A stretch of 44,645 nucleotides of DNA from an uncultured Eubacterium sp. Its GTDB lineage: Bacteria; Bacillota; Clostridia; Oscillospirales; Acutalibacteraceae. Under the pieces are notes generated by a model. The model was not told the DNA's origin, ran no database searches, and was given only the letters and a program-made list of their open reading frames with translations. The translations under genes were made by a program, and so were the position numbers. Position 1 is the first letter of the stretch. Each line of letters begins with the position of its first letter. The stretch lies in assembly GCF_945980375.1 (NCBI RefSeq), contig NZ_CAMFQO010000013.1:1-44645 (forward strand), given 5' to 3'. Shown in pieces: positions 38,390 to 44,645 of the stretch.

Positions 38390-38417
38390 CTCAACATTTT
38401 TGTTGATTATATATAAA

Positions 38418-38490
38418 AATACTTTGAGACGATAAACAAATATCTATATGTAAAATAATTTTTAGGTGTTTATTTTTGAAGCAAAGTATT
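38418..38490. repeat. 9-bp inverted repeat upstream of prs
   Basis: AATACTTTG (38418-38426) and CAAAGTATT (38482-38490) are exact inverted copies 55 bases apart. The right copy lies about 35 bases ahead of prs, in the zone where its promoter should be. It could be a regulator dyad or chance in AT-rich DNA. I found no convincing sigma-A pair here. The rest of the 136-base gap holds only a weak 6-bp hairpin (38391-38406) after the previous gene. Confidence 0.3.
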
Positions 38491-38525
38491 GTAAAATGTA
38501 GGTATAAATTGAGAGGAGTATTAAT

Positions 38526-39701
38526 ATGCCAAGAATCACAGCACAAGAAGTTCAAACAATACCTTACGGACCGTTAGGCATCATTGCCCTTCCGGGTACA
38601 GAGGAAATCGCAAGAAAGATTGACAGCTACCTTGTTAAGTGGAGAGCCGAGCAGGCAGCAGCCCACAAGGAAAACATTGCTTTTTACGGCTATCAAAGAG
38701 ATTCGTACCTAATCAACACATCTATCGCAAGATTCGGAAGCGGTGAGGGCAAGGCTGTAATTAACGACACTATCAGAGGCTATGACCTGTACATTATTGC
38801 CGATTGCTTCAATTACAGCGTTACATATAATATGTACGGTATGGATGTTCCGAAATCTCCTGATGATCATTTTTCCGATTTGAAAAGAGTTATTTCCGCT
38901 GCGTCAAGCAAGGCAAAGAGAATAAATGTTATTATGCCTATGCTTTATGAGGGCAGACAGCACAAAAGATCATCTCGTGAATCTCTTGACTGTGCTATGG
39001 CATTACAGGAACTTACATCTCTCGGCGTTGAAAACATCATCACATTTGATGCTCACGACCAAAGAGTACAAAACTCAATTCCTCACAAGTCATTTGAAAA
39101 TGTTATGCCTACCTACCAAATGATAAAGGCACTTGTTAACTCTGTTGAGGACCTTAGCGTTGACCCTAATCATCTTATGGTTATATCTCCTGATGAGGGT
39201 GCAATGCACAGATGTATTTACTTTGCAACACAGCTTGGTGTTAACCTTGGTATGTTCTACAAGAGAAGAGATTATACAAGAGTTGTAAACGGAAGAAATC
39301 CTATTGTTGCTCATCAGTATCTTGGCGAAAGCGTTGAGGGCAAGGACATCATCATTGTTGACGACATGATTTCATCAGGCGAAAGCATGCTTGAGGTTGC
39401 AAGAAAGCTTAAGGAACTAAAGGCAAAGAGAATCTTTGTTTGTACTGCGTTTGGTCTTTTCTGCAACGGATTGGAAATTTTTGACAAGGCGCACGAGGAA
39501 GGTGTTTTTGAAAAGGTGTTTACCACAAACGGTGTGTACCAATCACCTGCTCTCCTTTCTCGCGATTGGTATCAAAGTGTTGAGCTTTCAAAGTATCTTG
39601 CATATTTCCTTGATACAATTAATCACGACCTCTCTGTATCATCACTCCTCGACTCATCAAATAAAATTGACAAATTACTTAAAGACAAGGGATTGAAATA
39701 A
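38526..39701 (+). CDS. prs: Ribose-phosphate pyrophosphokinase, long divergent form
   Basis: This 391-residue protein makes PRPP from ribose 5-phosphate and ATP, feeding purine, pyrimidine, histidine, tryptophan and NAD synthesis. It keeps the class I plan: FGSGEGKAVINDTIRGYDLYI near 68-88, the helix with YEGRQHKRSSRE near 140-150, ITFDAHDQRVQN near 170, SPDEGAMHR near 220 and the PRPP-binding loop IIVDDMISSGESM near 275-287. It is about 75 residues longer than usual enzymes and the loop reads DDMISSGES where most have DDMIDTAGT. This longer form occurs in clostridia; allosteric behaviour may differ. AGAGGAG precedes the ATG. The next gene starts on the base after its stop. Confidence 0.88.
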   Translation: MPRITAQEVQTIPYGPLGIIALPGTEEIARKIDSYLVKWRAEQAAAHKENIAFYGYQRDSYLINTSIARFGSGEGKAVINDTIRGYDLYIIADCFNYSVTYNMYGMDVPKSPDDHFSDLKRVISAASSKAKRINVIMPMLYEGRQHKRSSRESLDCAMALQELTSLGVENIITFDAHDQRVQNSIPHKSFENVMPTYQMIKALVNSVEDLSVDPNHLMVISPDEGAMHRCIYFATQLGVNLGMFYKRRDYTRVVNGRNPIVAHQYLGESVEGKDIIIVDDMISSGESMLEVARKLKELKAKRIFVCTAFGLFCNGLEIFDKAHEEGVFEKVFTTNGVYQSPALLSRDWYQSVELSKYLAYFLDTINHDLSVSSLLDSSNKIDKLLKDKGLK

Positions 39702-40223
39702 ATGAGCAAAAAAAACGGCAAAGCAAAGGTTAAGCTTGCGTTAATTATCATCGCAAGCATACTTATACTTACATTAACTCCTACACTTATTTACTGCGGA
39801 GTAAAGCAAATTAATCCTGTTGAGGTTGTATCCTCTGCATTTACATCCAACAACCCTGAGCTTTTGATTGGAAAATGGCAAAACGAATCAAGAAGCTCTG
39901 CATATGAATTTTATGACAACGGCTCATACGACAGCTATTTCAGCACATTTTCTTTTACCGGTGACTATACCGTTAAGGGCAACGAACTAACACTTTCAAA
40001 CCCTGCAAGCGACAGCACGGTTGTATATAAGTTTTCTGTTGACAAGAAAAAGCTTACCCTGTCATTAGACAAGGAAAACGGACTTGATTCGGAAAATGAA
40101 CAGGTTGTTGAATACACAAGAGTTGACAGGATAGAAATGAAATCCTTAACTGACCTTTTGGGCGATATTGTTGATTCTGCAAACGAAGAGTCAGAAGATG
40201 ATACCGCAAATGAGGAACAATAA
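39702..40223 (+). CDS. Small membrane-anchored protein with lipocalin-like domain
   Basis: This 173-residue protein has a lysine-rich start, one hydrophobic helix at about residues 11-32, then a beta-rich domain beginning LIGKWQNES and running through GDYTVKGNELTLS to VEYTRV. This resembles small lipocalin-like or DUF5640-type domains in clostridial exported proteins. The final 20 residues are strongly acidic. The cysteine after the helix (LIYC) does not form a good lipobox, so I call it a membrane anchor, not a lipoprotein. Its ATG directly follows the prs stop, with AAGGG at 10 bases inside prs, so the two are translationally coupled. Function unknown. Confidence 0.7.
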   Translation: MSKKNGKAKVKLALIIIASILILTLTPTLIYCGVKQINPVEVVSSAFTSNNPELLIGKWQNESRSSAYEFYDNGSYDSYFSTFSFTGDYTVKGNELTLSNPASDSTVVYKFSVDKKKLTLSLDKENGLDSENEQVVEYTRVDRIEMKSLTDLLGDIVDSANEESEDDTANEEQ

Positions 40224-40238
40224 AACGTAACAGTATAG

Positions 40239-40267
40239 TAATATAAATCAATAATCGGTCATATTAT
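40239..40267 (+). promoter_or_regulatory. Candidate sigma-E promoter for spoIIID
   Basis: TAATATA (40239-40245) and CATATTAT (40260-40267) are separated by 14 bases, the sigma-E arrangement and the same spacing as the candidate ahead of spoIIIAA. Transcription would start at about 40272-40274, roughly 20 bases before the ATG. In B. subtilis spoIIID is transcribed by sigma-E. Confidence 0.5.
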
Positions 40268-40298
40268 TTACTTGTAAAAAGGAGTAAATAATATGACC
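40257..40298 (+). promoter_or_regulatory. 15-bp inverted repeat enclosing the spoIIID ribosome binding site and start codon
   Basis: GGTCATATTATTTAC (40257-40271) and GTAAATAATATGACC (40284-40298) are perfect inverted copies around a 12-base loop. The loop contains the AAGGA of the ribosome binding site, and the right arm contains the ATG at 40293-40295. In RNA copied through from prs this would be a hairpin that hides the start. In DNA it is a dyad that overlaps the candidate sigma-E -10. Confidence 0.75.
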
Positions 40299-40553
40299 AA
40301 AAATGTTCAGGCAAGATGTATAGAGCTTGGTGAATTTATTGTTAAAAACAAAGCTACCGTCAGACAGACTGCAAATGTTTTCGGCATAAGCAAAAGCACT
40401 GTACATATAGATGTTACCAAACGATTAAGCGAGATTGCTCCCCTGCTTGCAAAGGATGTAAACGATGTGCTTCAATGCAACAAATCCATAAGGCACATTC
40501 GTGGAGGCGAAGCAACAAGAGAAAAATATCTCCATATAAAAGGAAAGAAGTAA
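40293..40553 (+). CDS. spoIIID: Sporulation transcription regulator SpoIIID
   Basis: This 86-residue DNA-binding protein switches mother-cell gene expression from sigma-E to sigma-K programmes. It has the helix-turn-helix ATVRQTANVFGISKSTVHID at residues 22-41, then the conserved RLSEIAPLLAKDV and a basic C-terminal tail with RHIRGGEATREKY. The sequence is close to the classic protein throughout. AAGGAG lies before the ATG but is enclosed by an inverted repeat. The only upstream small frame, ATG at 40210 with six codons, ends before the repeat, so I see no counterpart of the usd leader frame of B. subtilis. proC follows 4 bases later. Confidence 0.96.
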   Translation: MTKNVQARCIELGEFIVKNKATVRQTANVFGISKSTVHIDVTKRLSEIAPLLAKDVNDVLQCNKSIRHIRGGEATREKYLHIKGKK

Positions 40554-40557
40554 AGCT

Positions 40558-41349
40558 ATGTCTATAGGATTTATAGGTTGCGGAAATATGGCGAGCGCCA
40601 TCATTTGCGGAATTATTGACAGCAAGGCTGTAAACGAAAGCGAAATAAACATATATGATATTTATGCACCTGCAACCAACGCAATTAAAGGTAAATACAA
40701 TGTCAATGTTTTAAGCAGTGAAAAAGAGGTTGCGCAAAGCAGTGATACAGTTATTTTGGCAGTTAAGCCAAATGTTCTTGCCTCTGTGCTGAAAAGCATT
40801 GATGATGTAATAAACGACAAATTAATTATTTCCATCGTTGCGGGCAAAAGCACGGAATTTATACAATCAGGGCTTTCACAGGAGGCAAGGATTATCCGTG
40901 TTATGCCAAACATTAACGCAAAGGTCGGTGAGGCAATTTGCGCCTACACAGCAAATGCCAACGCAAGCGAGGATGATAAAAGAATTACCGAAAGAATCTT
41001 TTCTGCAGTTGGCGAAGTTATTTATCTTGATGAAAGCTACTTCCCTCTTTTCGGCGTTCTTGGTGGTTGCACTCCGGCACTTGCTTATATGTTCATTGAC
41101 GAGCTTGCAAGAGCAGGCGTAAAAAACGGAATGAAAAAGGATGTTGCATTAAAGATTTGTGCTCAAGCGGTATTAGGCAGTGCCAAAATGATTCTTGAAA
41201 GCGACGAGCATCCGTATGAATTAATTGACAAGGTTTGCTCTCCGGGAGGCACGACGATTGAGGCAATCACCTCTCTTCAAGATGACGGCTTCGAAGCAGC
41301 AATTCACAGAGCTGTTGATAAAGCAGTAGACAAAGATAAAAGGTTATAA
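40558..41349 (+). CDS. proC: Pyrroline-5-carboxylate reductase
   Basis: This 263-residue NAD(P)H-dependent enzyme carries out the last step of proline synthesis. The Rossmann opening IGFIGCGNMASAII is at residues 3-16, followed by SSDTVILAVKPN near 62, RVMPNINAKVGEA near 115 and the C-terminal dimerisation domain with SPGGTTIEAITSLQDDGF near 230-247. It is complete. It lies 4 bases behind spoIIID with only a weak AAAGGA ribosome site, so a housekeeping gene appears to be coupled to a sporulation regulator; it may depend on read-through from prs for vegetative expression. Confidence 0.96.
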   Translation: MSIGFIGCGNMASAIICGIIDSKAVNESEINIYDIYAPATNAIKGKYNVNVLSSEKEVAQSSDTVILAVKPNVLASVLKSIDDVINDKLIISIVAGKSTEFIQSGLSQEARIIRVMPNINAKVGEAICAYTANANASEDDKRITERIFSAVGEVIYLDESYFPLFGVLGGCTPALAYMFIDELARAGVKNGMKKDVALKICAQAVLGSAKMILESDEHPYELIDKVCSPGGTTIEAITSLQDDGFEAAIHRAVDKAVDKDKRL

Positions 41350-41350
41350 G

Positions 41351-41390
41351 AAAAACCCCGAACAATTTATATCGTTCGGGGTTTAATTAT
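41351..41390. terminator. Bidirectional terminator between proC and metK
   Basis: A perfect 10-bp stem AACCCCGAAC (41354-41363) with GTTCGGGGTT (41374-41383) encloses a 10-base loop. The flanks are A-rich on the left and T-rich on the right, giving T-runs in both directions. It ends both the rightward prs-proC run (stop 41349) and leftward metK (stop 41401). Confidence 0.9.
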
Positions 41391-41400
41391 TCAAGTTATA

Positions 41401-42579
41401 TTATAAGTATTTTTTAATTTCGTCAACCTTATTTGTCTGCTCCCAAGGAACGTTTAGGTCCTCTCTGCCCATATGACCGTAAGCAGCTACCTTTTGGTAA
41501 ATAGGTCTTCTCAAATCAAGGCTCTTGATGATTGCAGAAGGACGAAGGTCAAACACCTTATTAACTATTTCACTAATCTCATCATCAGAGATTTTGCCTG
41601 TTCCAAAGGTGTCAACCATAACGGATACAGGCTTTGCAACGCCGATAGCATATGCAAGCTCTACCTCACACTTATCTGCAAGACCTGCTGCAACAATATT
41701 CTTTGCAACCCATCTTGAAGCGTAAGCAGCAGAACGGTCAACCTTTGTAGGATCCTTACCGGAAAATGCACCGCCGCCGTGACGTGCGTATCCGCCGTAT
41801 GTATCAACGATAATCTTTCTGCCTGTGAGACCTGAATCACCCATAGGACCGCCGATAACAAATCTGCCTGTCGGGTTTACGTAAAATACAGTTTCATCAT
41901 CCATAAGATCTGCAGGAATAGTTGTCTTAATTACCTGCTCGATAATATCATTACGAAGCTGTTCAAGGCTTATATCTGCACTATGCTGTGATGAAACAAC
42001 GACAGTTGTAACACGAACAGGCTTATTATCAACATACTCAACTGTGACCTGTGTTTTGCCGTCTGCACGAAGATAAGGAAGAACGCCATCCTTTCTTACG
42101 GCGGTCAATTTAAGGGCAAGCTTATGAGCAAGAGAAATAGGCATTGGCATAAGCTCAGGTGTTTCGTTACAAGCATAGCCGAACATCATACCCTGGTCGC
42201 CTGCACCGTTGAGGTTATCCTCATCCTCTTCATTGTTTTTAAGCTCAAATGATCTGTCAACGCCCATAGCAATATCAGGTGACTGCTTATCAAGTGATGT
42301 AATAACAGCACAGGTATTACCGTCAAAGCCTTTTTCGCTGTTGTCGTAGCCGATTTCGCAAACAGTCTTACGAACAATGGCATTAATATCTACCTGAGCG
42401 GTAGTTGTAATTTCTCCCATAACATGAACCTGACCGGTTGTACAGGTTGTTTCGCAGGCAACTCTTGACATTGGATCCTGCTCAATCATTGCATCAAGGA
42501 TGGCATCTGAAATCTGGTCACAGATTTTATCAGGATGTCCTTCTGTAACAGATTCGCTTGTAAATAAAAATCTTGACAT
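41401..42579 (-). CDS. metK: S-adenosylmethionine synthetase
   Basis: This 392-residue enzyme makes SAM from methionine and ATP. It has [19 protein letters not shown] at the N-terminus with the methionine/ATP-binding His and Asp, the hexapeptide GAGDQG near residue 124, the P-loop-like GGGAFSGKD near 267 and the C-terminal [18 protein letters not shown]. It is complete and of standard length. AGAGGT precedes the ATG. Expression is controlled by the SAM-I riboswitch directly upstream, a negative feedback loop by its own product. Confidence 0.98.
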   Translation of the reverse strand: MSRFLFTSESVTEGHPDKICDQISDAILDAMIEQDPMSRVACETTCTTGQVHVMGEITTTAQVDINAIVRKTVCEIGYDNSEKGFDGNTCAVITSLDKQSPDIAMGVDRSFELKNNEEDEDNLNGAGDQGMMFGYACNETPELMPMPISLAHKLALKLTAVRKDGVLPYLRADGKTQVTVEYVDNKPVRVTTVVVSSQHSADISLEQLRNDIIEQVIKTTIPADLMDDETVFYVNPTGRFVIGGPMGDSGLTGRKIIVDTYGGYARHGGGAFSGKDPTKVDRSAAYASRWVAKNIVAAGLADKCEVELAYAIGVAKPVSVMVDTFGTGKISDDEISEIVNKVFDLRPSAIIKSLDLRRPIYQKVAAYGHMGREDLNVPWEQTNKVDEIKKYL

Positions 42580-42610
42580 ATTTTTACCTCTTTTCTGAAA
42601 ATTATCGGGA

Positions 42611-42645
42611 ATAAAACAAAAAGCATACAGCGGTAACCGTATGCT
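42611..42645 (-). terminator. Riboswitch-controlled terminator of metK
   Basis: On the minus strand AGCATAC (42639-42645) pairs with GTATGCT (42622-42628), with further G-U/G-C pairs inward, then TTTTGTTTTAT. It lies between the SAM-I aptamer and metK and is the off-state hairpin of the expression platform. Confidence 0.85.
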
Positions 42646-42752
42646 GATAATTCATCATTCGGTATTATCTTACCGCAGGTATTAGCACCTTACAATTGCA
42701 GGTTGCTGTGGTGTCACAGGGCCAGTCCCTCAACCACTCTTGATAAGCGATA
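42646..42752 (-). promoter_or_regulatory. SAM-I (S-box) riboswitch aptamer
   Basis: The minus strand reads CTTATCAAGAG at the 5' side, then GAGGGACTGGCCC, then CAGCAACC and GGTGCTAATACCTGC, followed by a CGGTA/TACCG stem and a P1 3' side with GATGA. These are the invariant segments of the S-box aptamer, including the kink-turn and the pseudoknot loop. With SAM bound, the downstream terminator forms and metK is off. P1 looks weak at its outer pairs. Confidence 0.95.
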
Positions 42753-42769
42753 TTCCCTTTTGCATATGT

Positions 42770-42798
42770 ATAATACTACAAAAGATATATGATGTCAA
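42770..42798 (-). promoter_or_regulatory. Sigma-A promoter for the metK riboswitch transcript
   Basis: Reading leftward, TTGACA (42793-42798, perfect) and TATTAT (42770-42775) are spaced 17 bases apart. The start site is about 42763, some 11 bases before the aptamer. High basal strength fits control by transcript termination. Confidence 0.8.
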
Positions 42799-42820
42799 TC
42801 AATTTTTTGTTAATTTTATA

Positions 42821-42849
42821 TTGTAATTTGTTAAGAAATAGTTTATAAT
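42821..42849 (+). promoter_or_regulatory. Sigma-A promoter for the SDR/zinc-ribbon gene
   Basis: TTGTAA (42821-42826) and a perfect TATAAT (42844-42849) are 17 bases apart. The start would be near 42856, giving a 37-base leader with GGAGG at 7 bases before the ATG. It diverges from the metK promoter, with 22 bases between the two -35 elements. Confidence 0.75.
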
Positions 42850-42892
42850 TGATTTGTTAATATATTATTGCTATTTTGAAGGAGGAATAAGA

Positions 42893-44455
42893 ATGGCAAA
42901 GAAAACCGTATTTATTACCGGCGGTACCGGTAATATGGGCTGGGCTGCAGTGCAGGAAATGATTAAGCATCCTAACGAAATTCAAATCAAGATGCTTGCA
43001 AGAAAAAGCCCTAAAAACGAAGAAAAATTAAAGGGTCTTATGGCAAAGCCTAACGTTCAAATCGTATGGGGCGACTTGGGCGATTATGATTCAATTCTTG
43101 AGGGTGTAACCGGCTCTGACTATGTGTTACATATCGGCGGTATGGTTTCGCCTACTGCTGACTGGAAGCCATACAGAACACAAAAGACAAACATCGGCGC
43201 TGCTCAAAACATCTGCAAGGCTGTTTTGGCTCAACCAAACCCTGATGATGTTAAGGTTTGCTACATAGGTACCGTTGCCGAAACAGGCGGCAGAAACTAT
43301 CCTATCCATTGGGGTAGATGCGGTGACCCTATCAAGATTTCTATTTATGACCACTACGCAATTTCAAAGACAGTTGCAGAGCGCACCTTCGTTGAAAGCG
43401 GTATTAAGAATTGGGTTGTAATGCGTCAAAGCGGTATTCTTTATCCAAACATCCTAAAGAATATGGATCCTATTATGTTCCATGTACCTATCAACGGTGT
43501 TCTTGAGTGGTGTACTGTTGAGGACTCGGGCAGACTTATGTGTAACCTTGTTCTTGAGGATTCACAGGGCAACCTCGGTGCTGATTTTTGGAATCATTTC
43601 TTCAACATCGGTTCCGGTGAGCAGTACAGAATTTCTAACTATGAATTTGAACAGCTTCTTCTTGGAACACTTGGTCTTGCAGGTCCTGAAAAGCTCTTTG
43701 ACCCTAACTGGTTTATTACCAAGAACTTCCACGGTCAATTCTATGCTGACGGTGACAAGCTTGAAGAATTCCTTCACTTCAGAGAAAACCTTCCTGTTCA
43801 GGATTATTTTGACAGACTTGCTAATCAGGTTGAATTCTACTTCAAAATACCAAGATACCTTCCAAAGAATCTTGTTGCCGCTTGTGCAAAGCCATTTATG
43901 AAGAAGATTGCATCAACAAAGGATTTCGGTACTCTTGACTGGGTTGCAACAAAGAATCAAAAGAGACTTTCAGCTTACTACGGCACATATGAGGATTGGG
44001 CAAAGATTCCTACAAAGTGGGAAGACTTTGAAATCAGAAAGTTCAACAAAAAAACCGAGGACGCAGAAAACTACAAGCTTGATCACGGATATGACGAGAC
44101 AAAGCCTGAGTCAGAGCTTGACATTGAAGATATGAAGCAGGCTGCTAAGTTCCGTGGCGGCGAGTGCTTGAGCGATACAATGGTTAAGGGCGATATGGCT
44201 ACAAAGCTTAAGTGGAAATGCGGATACTGCGGTGCTGAATTTGAGGCTTCACCTGCACTTATCCTTCTTGGCGGTCACTGGTGTCCTGAATGCTACATTC
44301 CACAGAAGAAGTGGGATTACGATAACATTGCAAGAACAAATCCGTTCTTCGCTCAGGTTTGGTATCCAAGCCACACCCAAGATGAAACAAACGTTTACGA
44401 ATTTGACGATTTGTTCCAGATTGACGGCGTTAAGTGGGACGACATCAAGAGATAA
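42893..44455 (+). CDS. Extended SDR (NAD-dependent epimerase-like) protein with C-terminal zinc ribbon
   Basis: This 520-residue protein starts with an extended short-chain dehydrogenase domain: the cofactor loop TGGTGNMG at residues 9-16, Asp-61 in the WGDLGD segment, a Thr in IGTVAE near 127 and the catalytic pair Tyr-155/Lys-159 in YAISK. The sugar-nucleotide epimerase fold appears to run to about residue 320. A linker follows, then a C-terminal module with CGYC (443, 446) and CPEC (464, 467), a treble-clef or ribbon zinc site inside LILLGGHWCPEC. I do not know a characterised protein with this order. Start: ATG at 42893 with GGAGG; an upstream ATG has no such site. Codon use (many GCT, CTT, AAG) suggests good expression. 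Substrate unknown. Confidence 0.8.
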   Translation: MAKKTVFITGGTGNMGWAAVQEMIKHPNEIQIKMLARKSPKNEEKLKGLMAKPNVQIVWGDLGDYDSILEGVTGSDYVLHIGGMVSPTADWKPYRTQKTNIGAAQNICKAVLAQPNPDDVKVCYIGTVAETGGRNYPIHWGRCGDPIKISIYDHYAISKTVAERTFVESGIKNWVVMRQSGILYPNILKNMDPIMFHVPINGVLEWCTVEDSGRLMCNLVLEDSQGNLGADFWNHFFNIGSGEQYRISNYEFEQLLLGTLGLAGPEKLFDPNWFITKNFHGQFYADGDKLEEFLHFRENLPVQDYFDRLANQVEFYFKIPRYLPKNLVAACAKPFMKKIASTKDFGTLDWVATKNQKRLSAYYGTYEDWAKIPTKWEDFEIRKFNKKTEDAENYKLDHGYDETKPESELDIEDMKQAAKFRGGECLSDTMVKGDMATKLKWKCGYCGAEFEASPALILLGGHWCPECYIPQKKWDYDNIARTNPFFAQVWYPSHTQDETNVYEFDDLFQIDGVKWDDIKR

Positions 44456-44484
44456 TAGCATAATCAAACACATAAAAATAAAAA

Positions 44485-44508
44485 AGGCTCCCTCGGGAGC
44501 CTTTTTTA
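44485..44508 (+). terminator. Terminator of the SDR/zinc-ribbon gene
   Basis: GGCTCC and GGAGCC enclose a CTCG tetraloop, with A-rich left flank and six T on the right, extending the stem by A-T pairs. A textbook intrinsic terminator about 30 bases past the stop. Confidence 0.92.
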
Positions 44509-44511
44509 TTT

Positions 44512-44559
44512 TAGCCTAACAGTATCCGAACCTAATTAGGTTCGAATACTGTTAGGCTA
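44512..44559. repeat. 48-bp near-perfect palindrome
   Basis: Two 24-base arms (44512-44535 and 44536-44559) are inverted copies with a single mismatch (C at 44526 against A at 44545) and no loop. The centre is CTAATTAG. It lies immediately past a complete terminator, so it is not needed to end the upstream gene. It has no T-run of its own. Confidence 0.85.
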
Positions 44560-44645
44560 GGGTAACGGTAATAATCCGGACCCGTCAAAGATGCAGTATT
44601 AAAGCGATATTTGTCGCTTTCGCTGTTGCCTTGCGTCAGCAAGGC
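44532..44645 (-). other. Open frame entering from the right edge, ending in the palindrome
   Basis: On the minus strand the frame is open for 37 codons from the window edge to a TAG at 44532-44534 in the palindrome centre. The translation (ends in GPDYYRYPSLTVFEPN) has a protein-like composition, but a run this short can occur by chance. It contains two hairpins: AAAGCGA/TCGCTTT at 44601-44620 and GCCTTGC/GCAAGGC at 44628-44645. It could be the tail of a gene or part of a repeated element; I cannot decide. Confidence 0.3.

Noticed and set aside
38391-38406. Small hairpin (TCAACA/TGTTGA) after the GtrA-YfhO gene
   Set aside because: Only 6 A/T-rich pairs and no T-run; too weak to call a terminator, though no better one is present.
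39702-39810. Possible lipoprotein signal in the small membrane protein
   Set aside because: The cysteine context LIYC lacks the small residues of a lipobox, so an uncleaved anchor is more likely.

Overview
The window is an AT-rich stretch of a spore-forming Firmicute chromosome. Three things point to Clostridia: a complete spoIIIA operon (AA to AH) with spoIIID nearby, AddAB rather than RecBCD, and the gene order asp23-nusB-x-xseA-xseB-ispA-dxs-tlyA-nadK-argR-recN. Assignment to the Oscillospirales/Ruminococcaceae is an inference from gene content and protein style and was not tested. I see no phage, insertion sequence, CRISPR array, tRNA or rRNA. Nearly all of the window is vertically inherited core genome. 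The unusual material lies in control sequences, domain fusions and the extreme right end.

Layout. At 1-1434 dgt and the start of dnaG (cut by the window edge) read leftward. At 1572-2426 a membrane-anchored metallophosphoesterase reads rightward from a good promoter and ends in a hairpin terminator. At 2457-3343 a YigZ/IMPACT protein and rpmE read leftward. From 19259 down to 3460 one long leftward operon runs from a near-consensus promoter: ligA, an unrecognised membrane protein, murD, two tandem M42 aminopeptidases, a GNAT protein, a methionine-gamma-lyase-like PLP enzyme, a DUF2461 protein, addB and addA. Genes are packed with overlaps or gaps of a few bases, so DNA ligation, double-strand-break processing and cell-wall precursor synthesis are probably co-transcribed.

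From 30365 down to 19423 a second leftward run begins with an asp23 gene and a hairpin. It continues with nusB, a TsaD-like M22 protein, xseA, xseB, ispA, dxs, tlyA, nadK, argR, recN and tyrS, and ends in a terminator. It joins RNA-polymerase antitermination, exonuclease VII, isoprenoid synthesis and NAD kinase with DNA-repair genes. Compared with the Bacillus subtilis order, accB, accC and folD are absent and the M22 gene sits in the folD position. From 35151 to 30430 lies the full spoIIIA operon for the mother-cell side of the feeding channel.

Rightward of 35212 the strand switches. There is a giant membrane protein that looks like a GtrA-YfhO fusion, a divergent long PRPP synthetase, a small membrane-anchored protein, spoIIID and proC. 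metK then reads leftward under a SAM-I (S-box) riboswitch. Diverging from it is an SDR-family protein carrying a C-terminal zinc ribbon. The last 130 bases hold a near-perfect 48-bp palindrome and two further hairpins.

The most interesting signal is a perfect 15-bp inverted repeat around the spoIIID start. Its right arm contains the start codon, its loop contains the ribosome binding site, and its left arm overlaps a sigma-E-like -10 element. Read-through mRNA should therefore be translationally silent, while mRNA started at the sporulation promoter would lack the left arm and be free for translation.
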